A DNA stretch of 64,000 bases from JABGPL01 sp964387885 (GCA_964387885.1 CAYLYZ010000018.1:1-64000), one strand, 5' to 3'; positions 43,404 through 53,286 are shown, counted from the first letter of the stretch. Numbers and translations: made by a program. Notes: a model not told the origin generated them from the sequence alone.

Positions 43404-46247
43404 TTACTTCATCAGAACCATCTTCTTGGTGCTTGTGAAGTCTGCACTGTGCAGGCGATACAGGTATGTACCGGCTGACAGGTCGCCCATGTTGATCTCA
43501 ACTGAATGTGATCCGGCAGGCAGATAAGCGTTAACAGCTTCAAGCACCTGACGTCCGCTCAGGTCGAATACACCAAGCTGAACATCTCCCGCTTTACCAA
43601 GACTGAAATCAATCGAGGTAATCGGGTTAAATGGATTCGGATAGTTCTGTGACAATCCATAGAACGCCGGGTGAACAGGGGCTTCATTTACGCTTTCACC
43701 AAACAGAGAACCCTGGACATGCCACTCGTAGTCAGCCATGTTTACGGAATTGTTGACAATGATAATATTGTCATCAATGTTACCGTCTTCAGCACCGTTA
43801 AAGGTTGCTGTAACCACAAGGGATGCGCCCGGTTCTATTGTTATGGGAAGATCACCCTCGTATGCCAATGTAACATAGTCACCCATTCCTTCGGGAACTG
43901 TGAAACCTTCAATAACAAGTGCTTCATCACCTTCTGAGGTAATCGTAGCGTCAATGGCATAATCCTCATTTGCCACGAGTTCATATCCGAACAGAAGTTC
44001 TGCAGGATCAAGACCCATCCATGGTGGTGCAGGAATAGATGCCGCATGGAAGTTCCAGCCAACATTTTCATCTGAGGAAGTGTTATCCACAGCAATGAAT
44101 GTCGTGACATCAATTTCTTCAGCAGTATTGAATGTGAATGTAACTTCAGCAGAGGCACCAGCATCAATATCAAAGTCACCGGCTGGATCGGCTGTAATGT
44201 AGTCAGCATATTCCTGCGGGATCATAATTGAGTTGACATGAACTGCTTCATCACCACTGGCAGTTAGTGTGCCGACAATTGTGTGGTCTTCATTCAATGC
44301 GAGGTTATAACCGAGTTCAAGATCAGCTTCTGCTGTTTCCAGATGGGCTCCCGGAGCACCGGAAGTTGATGCCATGAAAGGCCAGCGGAATTGTGCATTA
44401 TCCTGCCAGTTACTGGAAACCAACAATTGTGTTTCGCTCGTAATATCTTCTGCTGTATTAAATGTAACAGTAACTATTGTCGACTCACCGGGAGGAATCT
44501 CGATGTTCTGCCGTGGTTCAACAGTTACTATGCCATTTAATGTGGGTGAAATCCGAATGTTTGAAACGGTCACCATCTCGTCACCGGTTGCAGCAAATTC
44601 TGCTTCAATAACATAATCGGTGTTCAACTCAAGGTTATACCCAAAGTCGAGTTCTAAAGGTGTGATCTCAAGATGAGGTCCAGGACGTACTCCATCAAAC
44701 CAGCTTATCTGCGCTTCGATCGGATAATCTCCTGAATTGGAGAAGCCATAACCCTGACCATCATCCTGAGTGTTGAGATGGGCAGAGGGCATTATAGCAT
44801 TTGTTCCGGCAAAGGGTGGATCTGTGTCCTGCGGGAAGCGTGTTTCTTCATCATAGAAATAGGTAACCATAAATGCCTTTCCAGGCTCGCAGGAGTTATC
44901 GTTTTCATTTTCCCATTCCGGAATAACCTCAACCCACTCTACAATACCACCAAACATTGCTTCACCCTCACCTGTGGTCATTGCGGTGCCCATCCAGATA
45001 GGCGTTACCAAACGTGCCTCAAGGTCGAGAATGTGAATAGCAAATTCAAGCTCGATTTCAGCATCTTCTTCAACGTAAACCTGGACTCTGAATGCATCAA
45101 TCTGAATCCATTCATAATCTTCACCAGGATGATGGTATGCGACAGCCCAACCCGAATCTTCATTCCAGGCTGTAGTAGTCTCAACAGAACCATCGACAAA
45201 ACCTATCCACTGATCAGGATTGTTATCGGGATCAATAACTACCTGATCAAGAGAAGCCTGATCATTCTCTGCATTTGCATCATCTTCAGCTTCTATGAAA
45301 CACCACACTTGATAATTTCCAACATCTTCCGGAGTTGACCATGGTTCTTCAGATGAAACCGAAACCTCATCTCCTTCTCCAATCTCATCGACAACAACCT
45401 GGTTATCCCAGAGAACTTCACCCTCGAGGTCCATAACCTGGAAAGTTATCACACTGAATTCAACATCGTCACCATTATTAATAACATCAACTGTGAATGT
45501 CTGATCGGTTCCGGGGAGCATTAACCAGTTTTCATCTTCATTATAGAGTTCAACAAGTTCAAGGTCGATGAAAGCTTCAAGGTATGTCCCATTCGCGCGC
45601 AGGATGAGGTCACCATTCAAAGGAGTCCAGTCATCATGATCGTCTGATGGTTCATCACCAAAGTCATTGATAGTATTGTAAAAACTGCGATTCGCATTGT
45701 TTGCACCATCATAAATATTCCACCAACCTGCTCCATTCTGACCAACATTGTAAGGACCACCGGGAGCATCATACATGATTGTGAAGCTCTCGTTTGCTTC
45801 GAATTCAATGAATTCATCTTCTTCAAGAAGAATAACATGCTCTTCGTCGAATTCATTTACTTCATCAATAACCATTTCGTAAAGTAATTCCTCAAGTCCG
45901 TTGTCATCCTGGTTTTCTGAATAGACCCTGACCTGCATCGATTCGTCATTATTCGGACCCTGGTTCAATGGAAGGCAATGAATTGCTTGAAGCCGAAATG
46001 TGCTGACCGGTGTAAAGGTAACCTTTGACCAATATGACCTGCCAACAATAAGCCCTGCCGGCTCACCGTTATCATACGTAATCCAATCATCGCCAACTGG
46101 ATCTCTTTGCGGTCCAGGACCCGGAAATTCAAATCCGTCTGAACCGATCGTAACACATCGTGCTTCAGTGCCGAATGGGTTGGCATTTACCGGAAGTGCG
46201 GACACTACCAGTAACGCAACCAAGAAAAATACAACACCTACTCTCAT
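43404..46247 (-). CDS. T9SS-sorted secreted protein with CARDB and three Ig-like repeats
   Basis: A 947-residue secreted protein. Signal peptide GVVFFLVALLVVSALPVNA. The N-terminal beta region (about 25-210) is followed by a CARDB-like domain (about 215-330, TFTVDVINNGDD). Then come three Ig-like repeats of about 115 residues (about 510-850) with the shared pattern LxFGYxLxxNxDYxIxAxxxxxGDExxxV, of the choice-of-anchor/HYDIN-ASPM kind. The T9SS sorting domain begins near 865 (GLSQNYPNPFNPITSIDFSL) and ends KKMVLMK. SD CAGGAGAG. It is divergent from nadD and convergent with the T9SS gene at 41011. Confidence 0.9.
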   Translation of the reverse strand: MRVGVVFFLVALLVVSALPVNANPFGTEARCVTIGSDGFEFPGPGPQRDPVGDDWITYDNGEPAGLIVGRSYWSKVTFTPVSTFRLQAIHCLPLNQGPNNDESMQVRVYSENQDDNGLEELLYEMVIDEVNEFDEEHVILLEEDEFIEFEANESFTIMYDAPGGPYNVGQNGAGWWNIYDGANNANRSFYNTINDFGDEPSDDHDDWTPLNGDLILRANGTYLEAFIDLELVELYNEDENWLMLPGTDQTFTVDVINNGDDVEFSVITFQVMDLEGEVLWDNQVVVDEIGEGDEVSVSSEEPWSTPEDVGNYQVWCFIEAEDDANAENDQASLDQVVIDPDNNPDQWIGFVDGSVETTTAWNEDSGWAVAYHHPGEDYEWIQIDAFRVQVYVEEDAEIELEFAIHILDLEARLVTPIWMGTAMTTGEGEAMFGGIVEWVEVIPEWENENDNSCEPGKAFMVTYFYDEETRFPQDTDPPFAGTNAIMPSAHLNTQDDGQGYGFSNSGDYPIEAQISWFDGVRPGPHLEITPLELDFGYNLELNTDYVIEAEFAATGDEMVTVSNIRISPTLNGIVTVEPRQNIEIPPGESTIVTVTFNTAEDITSETQLLVSSNWQDNAQFRWPFMASTSGAPGAHLETAEADLELGYNLALNEDHTIVGTLTASGDEAVHVNSIMIPQEYADYITADPAGDFDIDAGASAEVTFTFNTAEEIDVTTFIAVDNTSSDENVGWNFHAASIPAPPWMGLDPAELLFGYELVANEDYAIDATITSEGDEALVIEGFTVPEGMGDYVTLAYEGDLPITIEPGASLVVTATFNGAEDGNIDDNIIIVNNSVNMADYEWHVQGSLFGESVNEAPVHPAFYGLSQNYPNPFNPITSIDFSLGKAGDVQLGVFDLSGRQVLEAVNAYLPAGSHSVEINMGDLSAGTYLYRLHSADFTSTKKMVLMK

Positions 46248-46576
46248 TTTCTCTCCTGTAAATTGATAATCCTGATCTGAGACATTCCAAAAGCTCTTAT
46301 GATCCTAACAAAGTGAGTTGCAAACACCAGGAATCATTTAGCCACTGCTTTTCAAAGAAAGTGTCCCAATTCTAAAGAAATTAAAGCCTACGATTCGCAG
46401 ATAAGGACCTGCGATCTTCTGTTTATCTTCAAATTTAGTTAAATGTGCTCATTACACTTCTATAATAAACTGTCTTAAAAGGATATTCTGTCTAAAAAAA
46501 TCAAGCAAAAGTTGAGCACAAAAAAAGAAAATTAAATATATTTTATTGTGAAGTCAAGTGTTAGTTTAATCAAATC
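46248..46576. other. Intergenic gap upstream of the CARDB T9SS gene
   Basis: 329 AT-rich bases with no gene. It contains a plausible minus-strand promoter (46529-46557), implying a leader of about 270 bases for the T9SS protein gene. Confidence 0.55.
46529..46557 (-). promoter_or_regulatory. Possible promoter of the T9SS gene at 43404-46247
   Basis: TTGACT (46552-46557), 17-base spacer, TAATTT (46529-46534) on the minus strand. The -10 is weak, and the region is AT-rich. Confidence 0.4.
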
Positions 46577-47176
46577 CTAACATTGACAATAGAGTTTGTT
46601 ATTCTCTATGATTGATTTAACACTCTCACCGGTCATCAGCTGTATCGGAAGTTTATCTCTTAGTCTCTGTCTTATTTCAGATGAGGAGATTTCAATCACC
46701 GGAGTATTCACTACAGTCATTCTTTCACACCACGGTTGGGGCAGACTATCCTGATTTTCCCCAATCCGTTGCATTACGATAATGTCAGCCAGTTCGACTA
46801 TACTATCCGGTTCCCGCCATTTCCCTAATCCGACAGCAGAATCGAAACCGAGAATCAAAAAAAGGTTCGTCTCATCTGGTGGATAAGACTTTCTTAAAGC
46901 TCTAAGTGTATCAACTGTGTAGCTGACTCCACCCCGGTCAATCTCAATTCGCAGGGGTTTAAAAAGGCTATCCCCCGAGGTAATCGCATTGACCATCTCC
47001 CATCGGTCTTCTTCACTGGCTTTAGAACCGTAGGGTTTGCCCGGTTGGATAGCGGTAGGAATTATCAAAATCTGGTCGAGCTCCATCAATTCAGCCACAG
47101 CACGACCACAAATCAGGTGTCCGATATGAGGCGGATCAAAACTACCTCCAAAAATCCCTATCTGCTTCTTTGGCAT
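46577..47176 (-). CDS. nadD: Nicotinate-nucleotide adenylyltransferase
   Basis: Transfers AMP from ATP to nicotinate mononucleotide (NAD synthesis). The 199 residues open with GIFGGSFDPPHIGHLI, the nucleotidyltransferase (H/T)xGH signature, and close with the second motif ISSSEIRQRLRD (SSTxIR type). Full length. It is the last gene of an operon with the bamD-like lipoprotein, 9 bases downstream of it. Confidence 0.96.
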   Translation of the reverse strand: MPKKQIGIFGGSFDPPHIGHLICGRAVAELMELDQILIIPTAIQPGKPYGSKASEEDRWEMVNAITSGDSLFKPLRIEIDRGGVSYTVDTLRALRKSYPPDETNLFLILGFDSAVGLGKWREPDSIVELADIIVMQRIGENQDSLPQPWCERMTVVNTPVIEISSSEIRQRLRDKLPIQLMTGESVKSIIENNKLYCQC

Positions 47177-47185
47177 AACTGTGAA

Positions 47186-47974
47186 CTATTCCGATTTTTC
47201 GGAAACAGACCTTTGAGCAATCATATCATCAATTGCGACCTTTGCACGGGTACTCCACTCATGATCAGGATACTTCTGCAGGAAGATCCGGTATCCTTCA
47301 ATCGCCTCTTCAATCTGCCTTGTCTTCCGGTAACTCTCAGCGATCATAAAGCTGGATTTTGCCGCCCATTGCGTATCATAATACAGGTCGATAACCCCCT
47401 GAAAGTAGATCCTCGAGGCAGTAAAGTCCTTCATCTTCTGATAGATCAAACCATTCGAGTATTGTTTGTGCGCGAGCTTCTCCCTACAAGATTCGATGAT
47501 AGCCTGAGCCTCATTAACCCGAATCGTATGATTTGGAAAATAGTCTATAAAAGCTTGGAGTGCGTCTATTGCTCGTAGCGTATATGCCTGATCAAGTGAA
47601 AACTTAGGCGAAACCTCCCAGAAACAGTGCCCTACCATGAACATCGCCTCAGGCACGAGAGAACTGCTTGGAAACCTCCTCGACAGTTCTTCAAATGCAT
47701 CAGCAGCCAGCAGGTATTCATCCATGTGAAAGTGGCATTGTCCGAGTAGATATTGAGCGCTGTCTACAACAGCATGTCCGGAATAATGAAGGGTAAAATA
47801 CGCCAGTCCCTCCGACGCATCGAAATATTTCTCTTTTTCATATTGTTTGACGAGATATTGATAAATAGCATCAGGTTGCATCTCATCAAACTCTGGCTTT
47901 GGCGCGCATCCGAGAACCAGGATGATTGCAACAAAATAAAGTATAACTGCTCTGAGGAAATTGTTGTTCATCAT
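47186..47974 (-). CDS. bamD: BamD-like outer-membrane assembly lipoprotein
   Basis: TPR lipoprotein of the BAM complex that inserts outer-membrane beta-barrels. About 262 residues from the ATG at 47974 (GAGG four bases upstream). Signal with lipobox LVLGC (Cys about 24), then about five TPR-like helical pairs (FDASEGLAYFTLHYSGHAVVDSAQYLLGQC, EYLLAADAFEELSRRFPSSSLVPEAMFMVG, and a final AIEGYRIFLQKYPDHEWSTRAKVA). Typical BamD length. The start overlaps the stop of a small upstream membrane-protein gene (ATGA). Confidence 0.87.
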   Translation of the reverse strand: MMNNNFLRAVILYFVAIILVLGCAPKPEFDEMQPDAIYQYLVKQYEKEKYFDASEGLAYFTLHYSGHAVVDSAQYLLGQCHFHMDEYLLAADAFEELSRRFPSSSLVPEAMFMVGHCFWEVSPKFSLDQAYTLRAIDALQAFIDYFPNHTIRVNEAQAIIESCREKLAHKQYSNGLIYQKMKDFTASRIYFQGVIDLYYDTQWAAKSSFMIAESYRKTRQIEEAIEGYRIFLQKYPDHEWSTRAKVAIDDMIAQRSVSEKSE

Positions 47975-48270
47975 TTTCCTCTTGCACTGTATAAAAAATA
48001 TACGGCTGTTCCAGCGCACAATGTTACTGCCGCCGGCTCAATCCACCGTTTCCAACCCTGTCTTTTTTTTGTCATAACCTGCTTATCGTTGTTGATTGAA
48101 GTCTGAAGCGAGCCCACCCATGCAGGTTTTTGAGCCTGCAAAATTCGACAGGGGTACCTTTCATTATAAACCGAACTCTTTAATGATCCGATCCCCTGAC
48201 AGCTCTGCACATTTCCTGCAAACAGGTTCAGATGTACAGAGAAGATAACCATCACAGTAAACGATTTCAT
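47971..48270 (-). CDS. Small envelope protein overlapping bamD, unknown
   Basis: A 99-residue protein with an N-terminal signal-like segment (VMVIFSVHLNLFAG) and one C-terminal membrane helix (WIEPAAVTLCAGTAVYFLYS). Two Cys lie in the middle. No family recognised. The 4-base ATGA overlap with bamD and short distance argue it is a real first gene of the unit. Possibly a partner of the BAM or envelope machinery (inference from context only). Confidence 0.6.
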   Translation of the reverse strand: MKSFTVMVIFSVHLNLFAGNVQSCQGIGSLKSSVYNERYPCRILQAQKPAWVGSLQTSINNDKQVMTKKRQGWKRWIEPAAVTLCAGTAVYFLYSARGK

Positions 48271-48515
48271 TCTTTGAATGGTCTAAAAAAAAAATCTCTC
48301 AGCCTTTAAAAATAACACATAATGGCTATCAAAACAAGATCGAAATCAGTATTTACTTACAATAGCCGGTATGTATTGATTAAAGTCTTCTCAAATCCGA
48401 TCTGTGCAATATGAAATTACTGCAGTTTGTAGACGTCTAATAAATATCGGCATGAGGAGTCAATCCGACTAACCACTATTCAATAGAATAGAAAATGAAA
48501 TTTGACTTCACACAA

Positions 48516-48752
48516 CTACGGGCTGGTTAGCATATTTGCACCCTTCTCTGTTATAGACACACAATCAACAGCCTTTTCGTGAAATTCAATCAGTTCTTCT
48601 TCTTCTAATTTCCTGGCTAAGGCTCCTGCGTCAAGACCGGTAGCACCTGTTTCAACCTGAATGAGTCTCACAGGCCAATACGAATCAGGGTCAGCTTTTT
48701 TATATTCCAGCAGCTTCTCCAAAAACTTCTTCTCGTGTTCCTGAATATCCAT
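48516..48752 (-). CDS. Small winged-helix-like protein, unknown
   Basis: A 78-residue soluble protein with the helix-turn-helix-like run RLIQVETGATGLDAGALARKLEEEELIEF and VSITEKGANML, resembling a small winged-helix domain. GAGGAG precedes the ATG by five bases. It lies 33 bases downstream of a four-helix membrane protein gene on the same strand, so they are probably co-transcribed. Function unknown. Confidence 0.72.
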   Translation of the reverse strand: MDIQEHEKKFLEKLLEYKKADPDSYWPVRLIQVETGATGLDAGALARKLEEEELIEFHEKAVDCVSITEKGANMLTSP

Positions 48753-48785
48753 CTTTACTCCTCTAAAGCTAAGGTTTGTGAAGTA

Positions 48786-49157
48786 CTAAAATAGAGTATG
48801 CAAAACAACAAGCAGTGTATATATTGAAACTTGTGAAATCAGAATAATTATGAGCAAGTTTGAGCGAGGAAGTTCCTTAAATCGGAACTTTGCAATCCAA
48901 TTTGTAAGGATACATGTTATGAATGCCATCATGAGGTGTACAATCGGATCTGGATGTGGTTTAAAATCCAGTACCTTAAACCCAATAAGGACAAGCGAAA
49001 CCACACCGGAAAGAATCAGGGCAAGAAAATATAGACCTCCAAAGGAAGCCGCGACATTATTCAACAGCTTATCAAAATCGTGACTTTCCCATTTCTTTTT
49101 AGCAAGACCAAATGTCACAAGTGGTATAATCCACCCCAAAACTAAGAAAAACCACAT
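48786..49157 (-). CDS. Four-helix membrane protein, unknown
   Basis: A 123-residue protein with four predicted membrane helices (about 2-18, 38-62, 70-88, 100-121) and a charged loop (KKKWESHDFDKLL). No family recognised. AGGG eight bases before the ATG supports the start. First gene of a two-gene unit with the winged-helix-like protein. Confidence 0.72.
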   Translation of the reverse strand: MWFFLVLGWIIPLVTFGLAKKKWESHDFDKLLNNVAASFGGLYFLALILSGVVSLVLIGFKVLDFKPHPDPIVHLMMAFITCILTNWIAKFRFKELPRSNLLIIILISQVSIYTLLVVLHTLF

Positions 49158-49648
49158 TTTTAAATCCCTGATACTTTTCCTTGAAAGGTGATTAACTCAA
49201 AAGAAACTAAGATGCTTAAAAAAGAATTCTTTACCAGAGCACTTTGTGTGAGTATAATTGTATTAAAAGGCATGAGCAAGCTATATAGGATTTATTTTTT
49301 TGAAAATAAGAACAAATTAGGTCAATGTCCAGGTCAGTCTGAGATGTTCTGCAAAAAGTATCCATACAAGATTACCCTTCAAAAACTCCTTTAGTAGATT
49401 AAATTCAACCTGATTTAGCAAGTTAGTAGATATCTAAGAAATTAATGTGAAATTTTCCAATCCGATAAAATCCCCGCTCAAAAATCAGACACATCTCGAA
49501 GTATTTGGAATTTTGCAAAAAGAGTTGATATAAAGCAAAAAATAAGATAATACATGTTTTACCCTTGCAAAGGGTAATTTTATGTCATATATTATTGTTA
49601 CCCATTACAGGGGTAACAATAATATATGACAGCATTCTGGGAGGCAAA
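49158..49648. other. Intergenic region with two inverted repeats near its right end
   Basis: About 490 bases between divergent genes. A weak 68-codon frame (49188-49394) has no ribosome-binding site or recognisable features and was not called. The right end holds a TTACCCTT/AAGGGTAA dyad (49559-49577) and a perfect 21-bp inverted repeat (49583-49631). A possible TTGATA (49525-49530) with GATAAT (49546-49551) promoter has a short 15-base spacer. Confidence 0.6.
49583..49631 (+). promoter_or_regulatory. Perfect 21-bp inverted repeat upstream of the T9SS gene
   Basis: Arms TGTCATATATTATTGTTACCC in two halves (49583-49603) and the exact reverse complement (49611-49631) around a 7-base loop, ending 9 bases before the GGGAGG Shine-Dalgarno. 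The inner TTACCC/GGGTAA is shared with the neighbouring dyad at 49559-49577. No U-run follows. It is either an operator or a leader hairpin. Confidence 0.6.
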
Positions 49649-52600
49649 ATGTATCCGCTAAAGAAGCTTTTTTTCTTTCTTCTTTATTTTTGTTTTCTAA
49701 GCCCTCTGCCAAATATAGCAGAGGCAAGTCCGGGAGTCGAGATTAATCCTCCGGATTTACTCGTCAATCCCGGAAACATTAATGAAGAATTGATCGCGGG
49801 TGAGTCAGTCGAGCGATCATTTACACTAACAAACGATGGTGATGAAGGAATTGATTTCAGGATCGATTTTGAAGTCACAAGCGAACCCGACCGTAACCAG
49901 CCGCAAAGAGACGATCCAGGTGATATTCGGGAGTTTGAACTCCCGCACAATCTGGTCTCAGGAATGACATTCGATGGAGAGTTGATTTGGGCAACTACAT
50001 GGGACGGACACTTCTTTTCATTCGACCCAAATACCTACGAGCTGGTTGATGATTTTGACATTCGGGGAGGCGCAGTAGGTATGATATACCTGCCAGAAAT
50101 GGAAGTCTTCTGGTTGGCAGTATGGGATACTCCACTAATCAGAGTATTAGACCGGAATGGAAACAATATTAATACCTTTGAAATGCCAGTCGCCGGCACA
50201 AACGGAGGTATTGCCTATGATGGTGATTTCATATATATGAATTGCTGCTGGGAACAAAGCACGCTTTTTAAGTTTGACATGGATCTTAATATCGTTGGCA
50301 GGATTCCCCAATTCACTACATATTTTAACGAAGGTCGTGGCAGAACCTACGCGATAGAATGGGTTGAGGCTCACGAGAATGGTCATTTATGGGTGACTTC
50401 AGAATGGACGTGTAGTCAAGCCCGTCTTGACTTTGATAATGAGCGTCTTGATGTCGTTGAGGAATTCTTCCTTATAAACCTGACCGGACATGAAGGGCTG
50501 ACTCATGATGGTGAAAACCTCTGGACAGGAGGGTCCGGAGCCAATAGTATTGGATACATAATCGATGATGGAATAGTCGAACCTTTCTGGATTACCTTTG
50601 ATGTTACTGAAGGACACATTGATCCCAATGAGGAAACCGACATTACTGTCACCCTCAACTCTGAAGACTTAATAAACGGAGAATATGAGGCTGAAGTATT
50701 TATTACAACTGAAGATGATGATGAAGTAATTGTCGCTGTTATTCTCAATGTAATTGGCATTCCAAATCTGGATGTTATCTGGTCAGAGGAATTTGGTTAC
50801 CCTGAGGTGATTGATTGGAACCTGGCATTTGACAATATCTTCTCCGGATTAAACTATGATATCCCCATCGAACTGACCAATAACAGTTCAGATGTTGTAA
50901 TCATCGAAGAAGTCATTTCAAACCTTGAGTTTTTTTCAGTCAATTTTAACGATGATGATGAAATTCTCGAGATTGGTGAATCAACAGACCTAATCATTAC
51001 CTTCAACGCACCTGAAGATAGACCTGAAGAGTTCGAATCCTCGATAACGATTATTTCAAACGATCAGGATGAAAGAGAAATTACGATTCCCGTTAGAGCA
51101 GAAGCCCAACCTGAGCCCGTTCTGCAGGTCAATCCATTGGAAATTGATGAATTATTTCCCGTAGGCGCAGTCGAGGATATTCCAATTACCATTTCCAACG
51201 CTGGCGAAGGAGTTTTAAGGTTTAGCTTCACACATGAACACCTCGATTGGCCTGAACGAGAGGAAATCAGGGGGCCGGATCGTGATGATCCCGGAGACAT
51301 TCTTCACAGGTACAGGATACCTATTGACAATTGCGCGGGTTGTACAGGATTAGCATGGGACCATATTAATAACTGGATATGGGGAATTGATAGTTTTTCG
51401 GATCTACTATTCGCTTTCAATCCGGAGAATGAGGAGATCAATGTAAGTGTCGAGGTGCCGAATCTCCTCTTCAGTCTGTTTTTCAATGATGGCTTATTCT
51501 GGGCAAATACTCGAGTTCGAAATGAGGCTGTTATCATTCAATACGATATGGAGGGCAACGAAATTGCCAGGCTCAATTCACCAATTGACTTAGCAGATGC
51601 CACAATCGCGACAGATGGCGAACATTTATTAATCAATCGTTTTAATTTACGTGTTATTGATGTCCTGACATTAGACGGATTTGATCGTATTGGCAGTATC
51701 GACCTACGTCCGGTTATTGGAGTTGAGGGCAATCTATTAGGTTCCATCGAGTGGATTGAGGATCATCCCGATGGACAACTCTGGTTATTCGGCCAAGGAT
51801 TTGTCAAACAATGTTTTATCAATGAAGACTGGAATTGTGAGCAGGTGTTAGAGTTTGAAGTTGAAGAACGATGTTATGGTTCCACCCATGATGGTGAAAA
51901 TCTTTTACGTTCCAGGCATCGCACAAACATCATTGAGGTGATTGATGACGGGATTGAGGAAGCCGATGATTGGTTAACCTACAATCCTGCTGAAGGAGAG
52001 GTTGAGCCTGAAAGTGAAATCGAAGTAACTCTGACAATTAATTGTGAGAACCTCATAACGGGAAGATATGAATCTATGCTAACCATTTCATCAAATGACA
52101 TGGGAGCCGAGGATCAGGAAGTCGTCATTCTAATTGAGGTTGTAAGTCCGTTCCAGATTGATGTAAGGTGGCCTCGGCAGTTTGGCTTTCCGGAAATTAT
52201 TGACTGGAACAGGGCATTTGTTCAATTGGTCAATGGTGAATCCTATGAAATCCTTGTGGAGATTGAGAATGGAGGTTTCCAGCCACTTACGGTTGAAGAT
52301 ATAACCTCAGCTCAAGAGTACTTCACTGTTGATTTTGAAGGTGAATTCGAGCTTGAAGTCGGTGAACAGGTGGAAGTTTGTTTAACATTCAATGCTCCCG
52401 AAGAGAATCCAGGTATTTTCGAATCAACATTCACTATCTTCTCCAATGATAATGAAAACGGTGAGCTTGAAATTCCGGTTATCGCGAGTACACTGCCTCC
52501 ACCTGAAATTGCAGTCGATCCAAACGCAATTGAATCAATTGATGGTGGAGAATACGAGATATCCATAAGTAATACGGGGGGCTCGACATTAGAATGGTAT

Positions 52601-53104
52601 ACCCGAATGCCCGTCCGCTGGTTTTCAACGATTCCTGATGAAGGTGTAGTTGAGGCTGATGAATCCGAAATGATAACTCTCCGAATCGACACAACCGGAT
52701 TAGATGCCGGTTATTATGACTCTGAGCTCGTTGTTTTATCAAACGATCCGAATAACCGGGGATATGCAATTTCTATTTCGCTTGAAGTAACACCGTTACA
52801 AACGAATCAGGCACCTGATATGCCCGTTGAATTCAGCATTAATGCCATTTATCCGAATCCGTTTAACTCGGTAGCAAGTATTCAATTTAGTCTGGTTAGG
52901 ACTACTCACGTCAATCTTGTAGTGTATTCCATTTTGGGAATGGAGGTGGTAACACTTATTGACCATGAGATGACCGCAGGTTATCACTACGCAGAGTGGA
53001 ATTCCGTAAATCCACAGGGCATTTCGGTTCCATCGGGTGTATACGTGGTGAATATTCAGGCAGGAAATGTGAGTCTTAAACAGAAAGTTGTATTAACTAA
53101 ATGA
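49649..53104 (+). CDS. T9SS-sorted secreted protein with tandem-duplicated propeller/Ig units (1151 aa)
   Basis: I start at ATG 49649 (GGGAGG four bases upstream, then the signal peptide LKKLFFFLLYFCFLSPLPNIAEA). The protein is built from two similar units of roughly 460 residues. Each has a propeller-like part after a DDPGDI motif, an Ig-like part with IDWNxAF and TFNAPE motifs, and HYDIN/choice-of-anchor-D-like repeats. A third partial Ig domain follows. The sorting domain begins about residue 1060 (NAIYPNPFNSVASIQFSL) and ends KVVLTK. Extracellular, probably a surface or binding protein. The internal duplication is clear by eye but divergent, so it is old. Confidence 0.89.
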   Translation: MYPLKKLFFFLLYFCFLSPLPNIAEASPGVEINPPDLLVNPGNINEELIAGESVERSFTLTNDGDEGIDFRIDFEVTSEPDRNQPQRDDPGDIREFELPHNLVSGMTFDGELIWATTWDGHFFSFDPNTYELVDDFDIRGGAVGMIYLPEMEVFWLAVWDTPLIRVLDRNGNNINTFEMPVAGTNGGIAYDGDFIYMNCCWEQSTLFKFDMDLNIVGRIPQFTTYFNEGRGRTYAIEWVEAHENGHLWVTSEWTCSQARLDFDNERLDVVEEFFLINLTGHEGLTHDGENLWTGGSGANSIGYIIDDGIVEPFWITFDVTEGHIDPNEETDITVTLNSEDLINGEYEAEVFITTEDDDEVIVAVILNVIGIPNLDVIWSEEFGYPEVIDWNLAFDNIFSGLNYDIPIELTNNSSDVVIIEEVISNLEFFSVNFNDDDEILEIGESTDLIITFNAPEDRPEEFESSITIISNDQDEREITIPVRAEAQPEPVLQVNPLEIDELFPVGAVEDIPITISNAGEGVLRFSFTHEHLDWPEREEIRGPDRDDPGDILHRYRIPIDNCAGCTGLAWDHINNWIWGIDSFSDLLFAFNPENEEINVSVEVPNLLFSLFFNDGLFWANTRVRNEAVIIQYDMEGNEIARLNSPIDLADATIATDGEHLLINRFNLRVIDVLTLDGFDRIGSIDLRPVIGVEGNLLGSIEWIEDHPDGQLWLFGQGFVKQCFINEDWNCEQVLEFEVEERCYGSTHDGENLLRSRHRTNIIEVIDDGIEEADDWLTYNPAEGEVEPESEIEVTLTINCENLITGRYESMLTISSNDMGAEDQEVVILIEVVSPFQIDVRWPRQFGFPEIIDWNRAFVQLVNGESYEILVEIENGGFQPLTVEDITSAQEYFTVDFEGEFELEVGEQVEVCLTFNAPEENPGIFESTFTIFSNDNENGELEIPVIASTLPPPEIAVDPNAIESIDGGEYEISISNTGGSTLEWYTRMPVRWFSTIPDEGVVEADESEMITLRIDTTGLDAGYYDSELVVLSNDPNNRGYAISISLEVTPLQTNQAPDMPVEFSINAIYPNPFNSVASIQFSLVRTTHVNLVVYSILGMEVVTLIDHEMTAGYHYAEWNSVNPQGISVPSGVYVVNIQAGNVSLKQKVVLTK

Positions 53105-53146
53105 GATAAACCCGAATTTTGTGATCAAGTTCTTGATTTTTTCACC

Positions 53147-53184
53147 AAACCTCCTGAGATGATCTTCTCGGGAGGTTTTTTTTT
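53147..53184 (+). terminator. Rho-independent terminator of the 49649 gene
   Basis: Stem AAACCTCCtGAGA / TCTCgGGAGGTTT with a short loop, followed by nine T's, about 40 bases after the stop. Confidence 0.92.
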
Positions 53185-53257
53185 AATATTATATGTCAAT
53201 GATTTGAGAAATATATTCGAAATTTTATCATGAGATGAATTCTCTTCAATAAACGAT

Positions 53258-53286
53258 TTGACATTAACTAAACGATATCGTATATT
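53258..53286 (+). promoter_or_regulatory. Sigma70-type promoter of the TetR/ABC operon
   Basis: TTGACA (53258-53263), 17-base spacer, TATATT (53281-53286), consensus quality. An operator palindrome covers the spacer and the -10. Confidence 0.85.

Noticed and set aside
49188..49394. 68-codon open frame between divergent genes
   Set aside because: No ribosome-binding site, no domain, atypical composition.
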